DNA from: Phycisphaerae bacterium | GTDB lineage: Bacteria; Planctomycetota; Phycisphaerae; UBA1845; JAFGLZ01 | Reading direction: 5' to 3' | Assembly (NCBI GenBank): GCA_016927755.1 | Contig: JAFGLZ010000193.1 | Coordinates: 1-50,434 of the forward strand | DNA length: 50,434 nt | In this document: positions 30,943-38,714 of the stretch, in pieces | Numbering within the stretch: the first letter of the stretch is position 1 | Layout: the number at the start of each line of letters is the position of its first letter | Position numbers and translations under genes: made by a program | Notes under the pieces: model-generated | What the model was told of the DNA's origin: nothing | Databases searched by the model: none | What the model saw: the letters and a program-made list of their open reading frames with translations, nothing else

Positions 30943-32121
30943 ATGAAGATCACGGCCATCGAGACCCTCGTCTGCCACGCGCGCATGCGAAACTGGATTT
31001 TCGTCAAGATCCTGACCGATCAGGACGGGCTCTGGGGTTGGGGCGAGGCGACGCTCGAGTGGCACACGCGGGCCGTCTGCGGGGCGATCGAGGACGTCGC
31101 CCAGCTCCTAATCGGCGAGGATCCGACGCGGATCGAACACCTCTGGCAAATGATGTATCGCCAGCACTTCTGGCACGGCAACGGCATCATCCGCGCCACG
31201 GCCATCAGCGGGATCGACCTGGCGTTGTGGGACATCGTCGGAAAGATCCACGGCGTCCCGGTGCACAAGCTCTTCGGCGGCCCGGTTCGTGACTACATCC
31301 GGACGTACTGCCACCTCGGCGGCGGAAAGATGGAGGACTTCTACGAGACCTCCACCGCCGATGCCAAGCGATTCGCCGATCTCGCGAGGCAAGCGGTCGA
31401 AGACGGCTACACGGCGATGAAGACGATGGCCGTACCCGAGACCATGCCGCTGGAGGGGCTGCGTCCGATCAACTACGCCGAGGCGTGCGTCCTGGCGATG
31501 CGCGAGGCCGTCGGCGACGACATCGACCTCATGGTCGACTGCCACGCCCGACCCTCGCCGCGAATGGGCGTGCTGTTCGCCAAGGCGCTGGAGCCGTATC
31601 GGCTCTACTGGTTCGAGGAGCCGTGCTGGCCCGAATCCGTCGACGGCATCGCGGAGTGCCAACGGGCCGTCACGACGCCGATCGCCACGGGCGAGCGGCT
31701 GATCGGCCAACACGCCTTCCGCGAACTGCTCGAGAAGCGGGCGTGCAGCGTGATCCAGCCGGACATTACCCATGTGGGCGGGCTGAGCGAGGTCCGGCGC
31801 GTCGCGGCAATGGCCGAGGCGTACCGCGTGGCGATCGCCCCGCACAACCCCCAGGGCCCGGTGAGCACGGCCGCGTCGATCGAGTTCGGCTTGGCCACGC
31901 CATCGTACATCATCTGCGAGACGGTCACGCAGGACGTGCCCTGGCGCAAGGACGTCGTCAGCGAAGGGTTCACCGTCGAACCGAAGGGCAGGATCGTCCG
32001 CCCGGGCAACCGCCCCGGGCTCGGCATCGAGATCAATGAGGCGGAGGTGAAGAAGCATCCGTTCGAGCAGGAGATCCTGCAGAGATCGTTCTACGCCGAC
32101 GGCAGCGTCGGGGATTGGTGA
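30943..32121 (+). CDS. Mandelate racemase/galactonate dehydratase (DgoD)-like enolase-superfamily enzyme, 392 aa
   Basis: The N-terminal capping domain (MKITAIETLVCHARMRNWIF) and the barrel domain follow DgoD closely: LMVDCHARPS with the D-x-H pair that in DgoD binds metal and acts as acid, WFEEPCWPES, IATGERLIG with the third metal Glu, and APHNPQGPVSTAAS with the catalytic His. These match D183/H185/E209/E235/H285 of E. coli D-galactonate dehydratase. It probably dehydrates an acid sugar; gluconate-type relatives use the same residues, so the exact substrate is not certain. AAGGAGT supports the start. It heads an operon with the ceramidase-like and symporter genes, suggesting uptake and breakdown of one substrate. 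Confidence 0.87.
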   Translation: MKITAIETLVCHARMRNWIFVKILTDQDGLWGWGEATLEWHTRAVCGAIEDVAQLLIGEDPTRIEHLWQMMYRQHFWHGNGIIRATAISGIDLALWDIVGKIHGVPVHKLFGGPVRDYIRTYCHLGGGKMEDFYETSTADAKRFADLARQAVEDGYTAMKTMAVPETMPLEGLRPINYAEACVLAMREAVGDDIDLMVDCHARPSPRMGVLFAKALEPYRLYWFEEPCWPESVDGIAECQRAVTTPIATGERLIGQHAFRELLEKRACSVIQPDITHVGGLSEVRRVAAMAEAYRVAIAPHNPQGPVSTAASIEFGLATPSYIICETVTQDVPWRKDVVSEGFTVEPKGRIVRPGNRPGLGIEINEAEVKKHPFEQEILQRSFYADGSVGDW

Positions 32122-32200
32122 GTCGCGACTCGATTTAGGCGCAAACGCGGTCCGCTACCGTTTGTCACGTGAAACGCCCGGACTTCGGGAGACGCATTCG

Positions 32201-33598
32201 ATGGCCCAGTCAACGCATGACAAACCGCCGGATCAGACGCAGCCGAGCGTCGCGGCGGAGATCGGCGTGGCCAGGCGAGACGTCACGCCGCCGATCGGCA
32301 TCTATGCTCGACAATGGGGCGCGGCTAAGCACGACGCGGCCGAGGGCGTCCATCGACCCCTAATCGCAAACGTCATGGTCCTTCGCGAATCGAGTGACGA
32401 CGCGCCGCTGGTCCTGGCCACGTTGGACGGCGGCTGGTTCCAGGACCTGGACGACGAGACCCGAGTTCGGCAAGCCCTGATCGACGCACTCGATCTCGAC
32501 GAGGCGCGGGTTCTGATCGCCCTGTCGCACACGCACGCCGCCTGCTCGCTCTGTACGGCCGACAAGGATCTTCCCGGCGGCCACCTCGTCGAGCCGTACC
32601 TTGGCAAGATCACCGACGCCCTGATCGACGCCACGCGCGAGGCGATCGCCACGGCGGTTACCGGCACGCTCGAGTGGGGAACGGGGCAATGCCGTCTGGC
32701 GGCAAACAGAGATCTGAAGGATCCCGACGCGGACCGATACGCCTGCGGATTCAACCCCTCCGAGGACAGTGACGAGACGGTCCTCGTGGGCCGGGCAACA
32801 GACGAGGACGGGCGCATCCTCGGCACGATCGTCAACTACGCCTGCCACGCCACCACCCTCGCCTGGGACAACCGGCTCATTTCGCCCGACTACGTCGGGG
32901 CGATGCGAGAACTCGTCGAGCAGCACACCGGGGGCGCGCCGTGCCTCTTCCTGCAAGGCGCCTCGGGGAATCTCGGACCGCGCGAGGGCTTCACGGGCGA
33001 CGTAACCGTCGCGGACGCCAATGGTCGATGGCTCGGATACTGCGTCATCGCCGCGCTCGAATCGATGCTGCCGCCGAGGACGACCCTGACGTACACGGGC
33101 GTCGTGGAATCCGGAGCGCCGCTGGCGACGTGGGGACGGCGCCCCTGTAGTCCATCCACCGTCCTCGACGCCAGGCGAATCGAGATCGCCCTGCCCCTCA
33201 AGCCCATGCCGAGCTTGAAGGACGTGGAGAAACAGTTGGCCGAATGCGATGATCGCGTGACGGCCGAACGTCTGAGACGCCGCTTGCGCAAGATGCGCCA
33301 CATCGGCTCGGGCCCGACCGTGACCATCCCCACGTGGTTCTGGCGGCTGGGCCAGGCCGTGCTCGTGGCACACCCGAACGAAATCTACTCGATGTTCCAG
33401 CAGGAGCTTCGGAGCGTGTATCCCGAGATCGCCGTTCCCGTGGTCACCGTGGTCAACGGCGGACTGGGATACATCACCGCCCCGGAGTGTCACGACACGG
33501 ACATCTACCAGGTCTGGTCCAGCCCGTTCGCGCGAAACGCCATGGACGTCCTGGTTGGAGAGTCCATCGGCATGGTCGCCGAATTGCTGGCCGATTGA
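32201..33598 (+). CDS. Neutral/alkaline ceramidase-like hydrolase, 465 aa
   Basis: The sequence has the order of the neutral ceramidase N-terminal domain: IGVARRDVTPPIGIY at the start ('aG....DiTpp.g'), VLIALSHTHAACS with metal-binding His residues, IVNYACHATTLAWDN and CLFLQGASGNLGPREG. True neutral ceramidases are longer (~650-750 aa) and exported; this one is short, has no signal peptide and lacks the C-terminal immunoglobulin-like domain, so it is one of the many unnamed ceramidase-like planctomycete proteins and the substrate is open (perhaps an amide or a sugar lactone). CGGGAGAC supports ATG 32201 over the longer frame. It lies 79 nt after the DgoD-like gene and 15 nt before the symporter. 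Confidence 0.75.
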   Translation: MAQSTHDKPPDQTQPSVAAEIGVARRDVTPPIGIYARQWGAAKHDAAEGVHRPLIANVMVLRESSDDAPLVLATLDGGWFQDLDDETRVRQALIDALDLDEARVLIALSHTHAACSLCTADKDLPGGHLVEPYLGKITDALIDATREAIATAVTGTLEWGTGQCRLAANRDLKDPDADRYACGFNPSEDSDETVLVGRATDEDGRILGTIVNYACHATTLAWDNRLISPDYVGAMRELVEQHTGGAPCLFLQGASGNLGPREGFTGDVTVADANGRWLGYCVIAALESMLPPRTTLTYTGVVESGAPLATWGRRPCSPSTVLDARRIEIALPLKPMPSLKDVEKQLAECDDRVTAERLRRRLRKMRHIGSGPTVTIPTWFWRLGQAVLVAHPNEIYSMFQQELRSVYPEIAVPVVTVVNGGLGYITAPECHDTDIYQVWSSPFARNAMDVLVGESIGMVAELLAD

Positions 33599-33613
33599 CG
33601 CTGAGGGCCGCCC

Positions 33614-35425
33614 ATGCCAGGCACCGAATCCTTCGCCTTGGACACGCTCGATTACATCGCCTTTGCGGCCTACTTCGTCGTGCTCTGCGCGATCGGGCTC
33701 TGGGCGGGTCGCAAGGAGAAGACCCAGTCCGACGAGTACTTCCTGGCGGGCCGGACGCTGCCCTGGTACGTCGTCGGCAGCTCGTTCGTCGCCTCGAACA
33801 TCAGCACCGAACACTTCATCGGGATGATCGGCGCGGCCTTCATCTACGGCATCTGCGTGGCAACGTCCGAATGGGGCAACGTGCTGAGCTTCTCGGTGCT
33901 GATCTGGTTCTTCATCCCCTTCCTGCTGGCCTCTCGGGTCTTCACGACGCCGGAGTTCATGGAGAAGCGGTTCAACCCGGTCCTGCGACAGTTCTTCGCC
34001 CTCGTCACCGTCGTCAGCAACGTCGTGGCGTTCCTGGCCGCGGTGCTCTACGGTGGCGGTTTGGCGCTTCAGAGCCTGTTCCGCGAAGAACTAGACAAAA
34101 TCGTCACTCGCCTGGGCACGTGGGCGGGATACGACGCCCTGTCGGCCGATCAACTCGCCGGCGGTGGACTGTGGTTCGCTATCGTCGTGCTGGCGGTCGT
34201 GGCCGGGGCGTGGGCGATCTACGGCGGGCTGAAGTCCGTCGCCTGGACCGACTTCTTCACGATCATCGTCATGGTGGTCGGGGGTCTGATGGTCACGATC
34301 CTGGGCTTGTACATGCTCTCTGGCGAAAGCCACTCGCTCGTCGAGGGCTGGCGGGTCATGATCGAGCGGAACCGGGCCGACGGAGGCGTCTGGCAGGAGG
34401 TCGTCCTGAAGAACGCCCAGCACTGCGCCCGCGTGGATGCGTACGACCGCCTCAGCGTCATCCAACCCGCCACGCACGAGACGCACCCCTGGCCCAGCCT
34501 GATCCTCGGCCTGGTCAGCGTGAGCATCTGGTACAACGTGATCAATCAGTTCATGATCCAGCGGGTGCTCGGCGCCAAGAACATGTACCACGCCCGGATG
34601 GGCATCGTTCTGGCGGGGTACCTCAAGATCCTCATGCCGGCCATCGTCGTGATCCCGGGCCTGATCCTCTTTGCACGGTACCCCGAGGTCATGAAGCTGC
34701 CCTGGGACGAGATCAAGCCCGAGGCCGACAAGGGCTACGTCCACATGCTGCAAATGCTGATACCGGTGGGCCTCCGCGGGCTGTTCCTGGCGGCGTTGTT
34801 CGGGGCGATCCAATCGACGGTCAACTCAGTCCTGAACTCGACGGCCACCATCTTCACGCTGGATATCTACAAGCGCCTGCTGAACCCCCAGGCGACGGAG
34901 AAGCACTTCGTCCGAATGGGCATGTGGTCGTCAGTCGTGATTCTAGGCATCGCGATCGTCCTGGCGCGATACATCGGCGAGCTCGGCGGCAGCCTGTTTG
35001 TCTACATCCAGACGCTGTACGCGTTCTTCGCCCCGCCGTTCAGCGCCGTGTTCATCCTGGGCATCCTCTGGCGCAGGATCAACGGCGCCGGCGCCCTGAC
35101 GGCCGTATGCGTCGGGTTCGTCTTCGGTATCGCGATGAAGGTCTACGTCCAGGTCGACCCGAACCACATCGCCTGGATCGAGCCGTACTCGATGCAGGCG
35201 ATCGTCAACTGGGCGTTCTGCACGGTGATCTGTATCGTCGTCAGCCTGCTGACGGCCCCGCCCCGGCCGGAGCAGGTGACCGATCAGCTCACGTTCAACT
35301 GGCACAAGCTGAACATCTTCGGCGGGCTGGGCGAGCGGTGGTACACGAGCGTGGTGTTCTGGTGGGCGATCTTCGTGGTCATTATCGCGTCGCTGATGGT
35401 GACGTTTTCGGGGCTGGTGCTGTAA
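33614..35425 (+). CDS. Sodium:solute symporter (SSS/SGLT-type), 603 aa
   Basis: About 14 membrane helices, with SDEYFLAGRTLPWYVVGSSF and VASNISTEHFIGM near the N-terminus (the sodium-site region of SSSF proteins), MEKRFNPVLRQFFALV, IYGGLKSVAWTDFFTIIV and ALFGAIQSTVNSVLNSTATI. These are signatures of the SGLT-like branch, which takes up sugars or sugar acids with sodium. A hydrophilic loop at about residues 240-300 (SHSLVEGWRVMIERNRADGG) is usual for this branch. The gene is the third of the operon, so it likely imports the substrate of the DgoD-like dehydratase. The start has only a weak GAGGG nearby. Downstream, 35426-35639 holds palindromic repeats. Confidence 0.88.
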   Translation: MPGTESFALDTLDYIAFAAYFVVLCAIGLWAGRKEKTQSDEYFLAGRTLPWYVVGSSFVASNISTEHFIGMIGAAFIYGICVATSEWGNVLSFSVLIWFFIPFLLASRVFTTPEFMEKRFNPVLRQFFALVTVVSNVVAFLAAVLYGGGLALQSLFREELDKIVTRLGTWAGYDALSADQLAGGGLWFAIVVLAVVAGAWAIYGGLKSVAWTDFFTIIVMVVGGLMVTILGLYMLSGESHSLVEGWRVMIERNRADGGVWQEVVLKNAQHCARVDAYDRLSVIQPATHETHPWPSLILGLVSVSIWYNVINQFMIQRVLGAKNMYHARMGIVLAGYLKILMPAIVVIPGLILFARYPEVMKLPWDEIKPEADKGYVHMLQMLIPVGLRGLFLAALFGAIQSTVNSVLNSTATIFTLDIYKRLLNPQATEKHFVRMGMWSSVVILGIAIVLARYIGELGGSLFVYIQTLYAFFAPPFSAVFILGILWRRINGAGALTAVCVGFVFGIAMKVYVQVDPNHIAWIEPYSMQAIVNWAFCTVICIVVSLLTAPPRPEQVTDQLTFNWHKLNIFGGLGERWYTSVVFWWAIFVVIIASLMVTFSGLVL

Positions 35426-35475
35426 GCGGCCTCGATGTCAGCGCAGGAATCCCGTCGTACAAGGAAGTATGGAGT

Positions 35476-35600
35476 GCGGGGGCTTGACCCCGCTTTGGAT
35501 TTCCCGCGGAGCGGGCCAGACCGCAGAGTTCGCAAGGGGTGGGTCTTACCCGCCGCAACAGAAGAACGTCGGGCAGAGCCCGCCCTACCCCGCTCCCGTA
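35476..35600. repeat. Second cluster of short inverted repeats
   Basis: Tandem hairpins between convergent genes: GCGGGG/CCCCGC (35476-35493), CCCGC/GCGGG (35503-35515), GGGT/ACCC (35541-35551), GGGC/GCCC (35571-35581). Same style as the 275-391 cluster, with words such as GGGCAGAGCCCGCC typical of dispersed palindromic elements. Confidence 0.5.
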
Positions 35601-35639
35601 GGTTACCGCCGGCCTGAGCACTTCGGCAGGCAGCGTCGA

Positions 35640-36020
35640 TCATTCGTCTTGCCGGTTCTCAGGCGGTTCCGCAGTCTCGTTTGCTCGAGCCCCGGCACGC
35701 AGTACCGGGATACCCAGGCCGAATTCGAGCACGACGCCTGACACGACAACCAACGGGATGCCGACGGTCATGACGATCATCAGGGCACGATACACGCGGG
35801 CCCGGGCCGGCGTGATGTAGAAGGTGTTTCCGTGGTCTCGCAGCGGCGCGATCTGGTCGTCGGCGGGGGCTTCGATCGCACTGCTGCGAATCACCATGAA
35901 GAAGCCAAACGCAGCCAGGGCGTCGACGAAGACCAAGAAGAACAGAACCGTGTGCGCGGTCTTGATCCGGCGTTTCGTCTTGCTGTTGAGCACGCTGAGA
36001 CTCCCGTTTCCGAAGCGCAT
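35640..36020 (-). CDS. Two-helix membrane protein of unknown function, 126 aa
   Basis: Two membrane segments are clear: HTVLFFLVFVDALAAFGFFM and then RALMIVMTVGIPLVVVSGVV, separated by a ~40-residue polar loop. The N-terminus is basic (NSKTKRRIKT) and would stay inside. The C-terminal tail is short and acidic/polar. I do not recognise a family. No ribosome binding site stands out before the ATG at 36020, so the start is uncertain. It is on the minus strand, following the DUF7674-like gene by ~90 bases in reading direction, and convergent with the symporter gene. Confidence 0.6.
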   Translation of the reverse strand: MRFGNGSLSVLNSKTKRRIKTAHTVLFFLVFVDALAAFGFFMVIRSSAIEAPADDQIAPLRDHGNTFYITPARARVYRALMIVMTVGIPLVVVSGVVLEFGLGIPVLRAGARANETAEPPENRQDE

Positions 36021-36107
36021 TCGAACCAGCGTCAGGCTCTGCCACTCAGGTGCGGATAGTGAGCCGGACCGCCAACTGTAGGGGATTGTTGGGTGACTGC
36101 GTCAGAT

Positions 36108-36539
36108 TCACGGCTCGTCCGCCCTCTCCGACCGCACGATGTCCATCAGATTCCCGTGTTGCCGCCACTGAGCGTCGATCCACACCCAGGTTTCGCGCGA
36201 GAGGGGTCCAAGCCACTGAAGGAAGACGCCCTCTCCGTGCTCGCGATGGCTGGCCTGGACCTGTAGTGTCTCAAGGAGACCTAGCATTGCGATTTCGCGC
36301 ATCTGCGCGGTGCCCTCTCGAATGAGGTCCTCAACCAGCGCGAAGAACCGGGGAAACCAATCCGTCTTGCCGGACTCGTAGCACCCGAGGAGGTATCGAC
36401 AGAACTCGGACGTGTCGTTGCAGATGCCAGCAGGCTGTCCACTCCAGTACTTCAGGTGCTCTTCCCAAACGGGCTGGAAGCCCGGTGCGATCTCCAGCAG
36501 GCGGTCCATTAGCGTCGCGGGGGTGTCGGGCCCGCTCAT
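36108..36539 (-). CDS. DUF7674-like small protein, 143 aa
   Basis: The protein reads MDRLLEIAPGFQPVWEEHLK, EFCRYLLGCYESGKTDWFPR, REIAMLGLLETLQVQASHRE and LQWLGPLSRETWVWIDAQW. The order 'f.p.W.eh......l....f.r.l...y..G.t..f...f...e.l...g....re.a..gflE.lq......' is that of a family I recall as DUF7674, found in many bacteria in immunity-protein-like contexts. It is probably all-helical and cytoplasmic. GGAGGAAGTG supports the start at 36539. Function unknown; polymorphic-toxin immunity is a guess based on size and neighbourhood. Confidence 0.72.
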   Translation of the reverse strand: MSGPDTPATLMDRLLEIAPGFQPVWEEHLKYWSGQPAGICNDTSEFCRYLLGCYESGKTDWFPRFFALVEDLIREGTAQMREIAMLGLLETLQVQASHREHGEGVFLQWLGPLSRETWVWIDAQWRQHGNLMDIVRSERADEP

Positions 36540-36624
36540 CTCACTTCCTCCACGGTAGAGTAGAAAGGTCCGCACGGCGGACCCTACGATACTGATGATG
36601 ATCTGCTGCCGTCCTGTTGGATCG

Positions 36625-37065
36625 CTACATTCCCAATATCGTTATGAGATCATGAGTCTTCAGCGTCTCCTCGAGCCACCCGATCAGGTCGCGAATCATC
36701 TCAATGGTCTTGGCCCTATTCTGTTCGAACTCGGCAATGAAGCGCCCCTTGGTCGTTGCGAACATCATGCCGAGAACGGTATCCACAGCGTCCGCGGGAA
36801 TCTCGGCGAGTCGCTCCTTCGTCCCGTTCAGCTCGGAAATGATGCCTTTCCACGCGTCCTTACGCACCGGTGTGAATGCGTAGTGATCATATCCCTGCGC
36901 GTGTCGCTGGATTGCGGGCTCCAGCAGAGCGAAGACTTCCTCGTCAAGAAACACGGACCCGTGTTTCCAGCATTCGTTCTCGTATGCTCCCGGCATCAGC
37001 TCGAAATAGCCTGTGCCTATGAGCTTCGCTTTGTCCGTGATCAGTTCGATTGATCTATGGACCAT
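36625..37065 (-). CDS. Small protein of unknown function, 146 aa
   Basis: The sequence has a mixed alpha/beta look: IGTGYFELMPGAYENECWKHGS, FLDEEVFALLEPAIQRHA and a helical C-terminus (FEQNRAKTIEMIRDLIGWLE). No family is recognised and no catalytic motif is seen; cytoplasmic. It precedes the DUF7674-like gene on the same strand by 85 bases and may be co-transcribed with it. The ATG at 37065 has only a weak ribosome binding site (AGAGA). The codon usage is less C-ended than in its neighbours, which could hint at transfer. Confidence 0.6.
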   Translation of the reverse strand: MVHRSIELITDKAKLIGTGYFELMPGAYENECWKHGSVFLDEEVFALLEPAIQRHAQGYDHYAFTPVRKDAWKGIISELNGTKERLAEIPADAVDTVLGMMFATTKGRFIAEFEQNRAKTIEMIRDLIGWLEETLKTHDLITILGM

Positions 37066-37390
37066 TGTCTCTGCAACCTAGGAGCCCTTGGTCCGGCACA
37101 CCGAGTACCGCGCAGGCCTTCCGCCGATGCGCGGGTGGTCATGGCCTTACTGCCTCGACAGCAACCAGATGCAGCGATCGCGAACTCCAATGATACCCTC
37201 TCGCGCGAACTGGCAGAAGCCCCCTGTTGCGGCACGCCGATCCGCCTGCAAACTCCGCGTGCGCGTCATTTCGGGACATGGAGTAGGATCAGCGCTGCTT
37301 TGGGATCGTGACCGTCGAGAGGCTCCTGGACGCCTCGAAATCGGCGACGTCCAAAAACCTGACGAAGCGCGATGGCTCCGCCTTCACCAT
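37066..37390. other. 325-base intergenic stretch without features
   Basis: No gene, repeat or clear promoter seen on either strand. Confidence 0.5.
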
Positions 37391-38404
37391 CTAGAACGGA
37401 TACTCCGGGGTCTTGCCTTGTTGTGCGTAGATCAACTTGGCGAACCAGTCGAAGAACGGCTTCGTGTAGCTGTAGCAGGGGTAGAGGGGCGGTCGTCCGC
37501 CGTCGTGCTCCATGTTGGGGAGTGGGTCGCGCCTAAGCTCGCTGTGCCCGTCGTAGCAGGCGACGCCGCCGCGCTTGACGAGGGCGGCGTTGACCACGCC
37601 GCCCTCCGATCCCGCGGGTCGCGAGTTGGGATACCAGGCGAAGGACTCCCAAGCCCCGTCGCTCTTCCTCCGCGTGATGCTAGCAGCGGTCGGCACGCCG
37701 TGGTTCTGCCCGAGGCAGTTGCCCATCACGTCCCAGACGCAATCGATCCCCGACCATGACCCCTTGTACGGTTCGGGCCAGGCAACGTAGCAGTCCCAGG
37801 CCTCGTCGAGGAGCATCGGCAGACTGGCGGGAGCGTATACCTCGTTGACCTTGAGAACGTCGCCGTCGAAGCGGCCAGGGCGTTCCAAGTCCGCCCGACG
37901 GGCAGCGAGCGTCCGCGTGTAGTTGAACGTCCCTTGCCGCTTATTGTCGTCGCGGATCTTCTCGAACTCCGGACAGCGGTAAAGTGACTCAAACCGCGTG
38001 TAAGGAAAGAGCGTGCCGCTGCGGATCACGCACGGATCACCGCTGGCGTACCAGTCCTCCTCAGGCAGCAGGTAGATCCGCTGCATCGTCGGGCCGGCCG
38101 CCAGCCAGGTCTCTTTGCACCGGTTCGCTCCCTGACCCACCATCGGATCGTCGCGGTAAGCATCCTTCAGGATGAACGGAAGCCTGTCGTCGTAGTCCTC
38201 AGTGTAGATGAGCATCGCCTTGACGAGTTGGGCCATTCGGCACAGGCACAGCGTCGTGGGGCTTCGCCTGGGGGGACCGCTGAGCCCGGGCATCAGCAGG
38301 TAGATGATGAGCAGAAGGACAACGATGACGACGATCAACTCGGTCGGCGTCATGGCCCGACGGGTGGTGCCAGAGATCAGAGGAGGTTCGGGCAGAGGCG
38401 GCAT
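37391..38404 (-). CDS. Prepilin-like N-methylation-type protein with large C-terminal domain, 337 aa
   Basis: After a short basic leader, residues ~15-45 read TTRRAMTPTELIVVIVVLLL and IIYLLMPGL, a variant of the type IV prepilin/pseudopilin signal (usual form FTLIELLVVI), with the conserved Glu at +5. The first ~50 residues should form the pilin spine helix. The rest resembles the planctomycete prepilin-like families whose C-terminal domain is of DUF1559 type, with Cys pairs (CRMAQLVKAMLIYTEDYDDR, LYRCPEFEKI) and a terminal YAQQGKTPEYPF. Such proteins are thought to be exported by type II-like machinery; role unknown. The start at 38404 is chosen for GGGAG upstream and fits the leader length. 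Divergent from the subtilase. Confidence 0.75.
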   Translation of the reverse strand: MPPLPEPPLISGTTRRAMTPTELIVVIVVLLLIIYLLMPGLSGPPRRSPTTLCLCRMAQLVKAMLIYTEDYDDRLPFILKDAYRDDPMVGQGANRCKETWLAAGPTMQRIYLLPEEDWYASGDPCVIRSGTLFPYTRFESLYRCPEFEKIRDDNKRQGTFNYTRTLAARRADLERPGRFDGDVLKVNEVYAPASLPMLLDEAWDCYVAWPEPYKGSWSGIDCVWDVMGNCLGQNHGVPTAASITRRKSDGAWESFAWYPNSRPAGSEGGVVNAALVKRGGVACYDGHSELRRDPLPNMEHDGGRPPLYPCYSYTKPFFDWFAKLIYAQQGKTPEYPF

Positions 38405-38503
38405 CGCGTTGGCTCCCGCTCTTACACGACCGTCAGACCGATCCCCGTCGGCCGCGCCAGACAGCGTGTCCACCGGGATCACCCGCGAGAGATCCTACAC
38501 CAT

Positions 38504-38533
38504 ATCTTACGCTTCTTGCGCGCGATCGGACAA
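38504..38533 (-). promoter_or_regulatory. Possible promoter of the prepilin-like gene
   Basis: On the minus strand TTGTCC (38533-38528), an 18-bp spacer and TAAGAT (38509-38504), about 100 nt before the start codon. Confidence 0.45.
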
Positions 38534-38649
38534 CGCCGACCGACCTAACCATCAGGAAGTCAACGTTATGCGCATTGGCTCTCATCGCGCGAAGCTGACC
38601 GCCGCTTGGGCGAGAGAAATCTCCGATACATCGGCGTCCGGCGAAGGCG

Positions 38650-38655
38650 TATACT
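38650..38655 (+). promoter_or_regulatory. Possible -10 element of the subtilase gene
   Basis: TATACT at 38650-38655, 60 nt before the ATG. No convincing -35 lies at 16-18 bp. The 310-base divergent gap 38405-38714 contains only this and the promoter on the other strand. Confidence 0.3.
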
Positions 38656-38714
38656 GACATCCAGCGGTGGGCGCACACCGTGCACGTCTGGCGGGCCCAG
38701 CAGGGAGGTGAGTG

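Noticed and set aside
32360..33814. Minus-strand open frame opposite the ceramidase-like gene
   Set aside because: The plus-strand frame has a ribosome binding site, operon spacing and family motifs; the minus frame has none.
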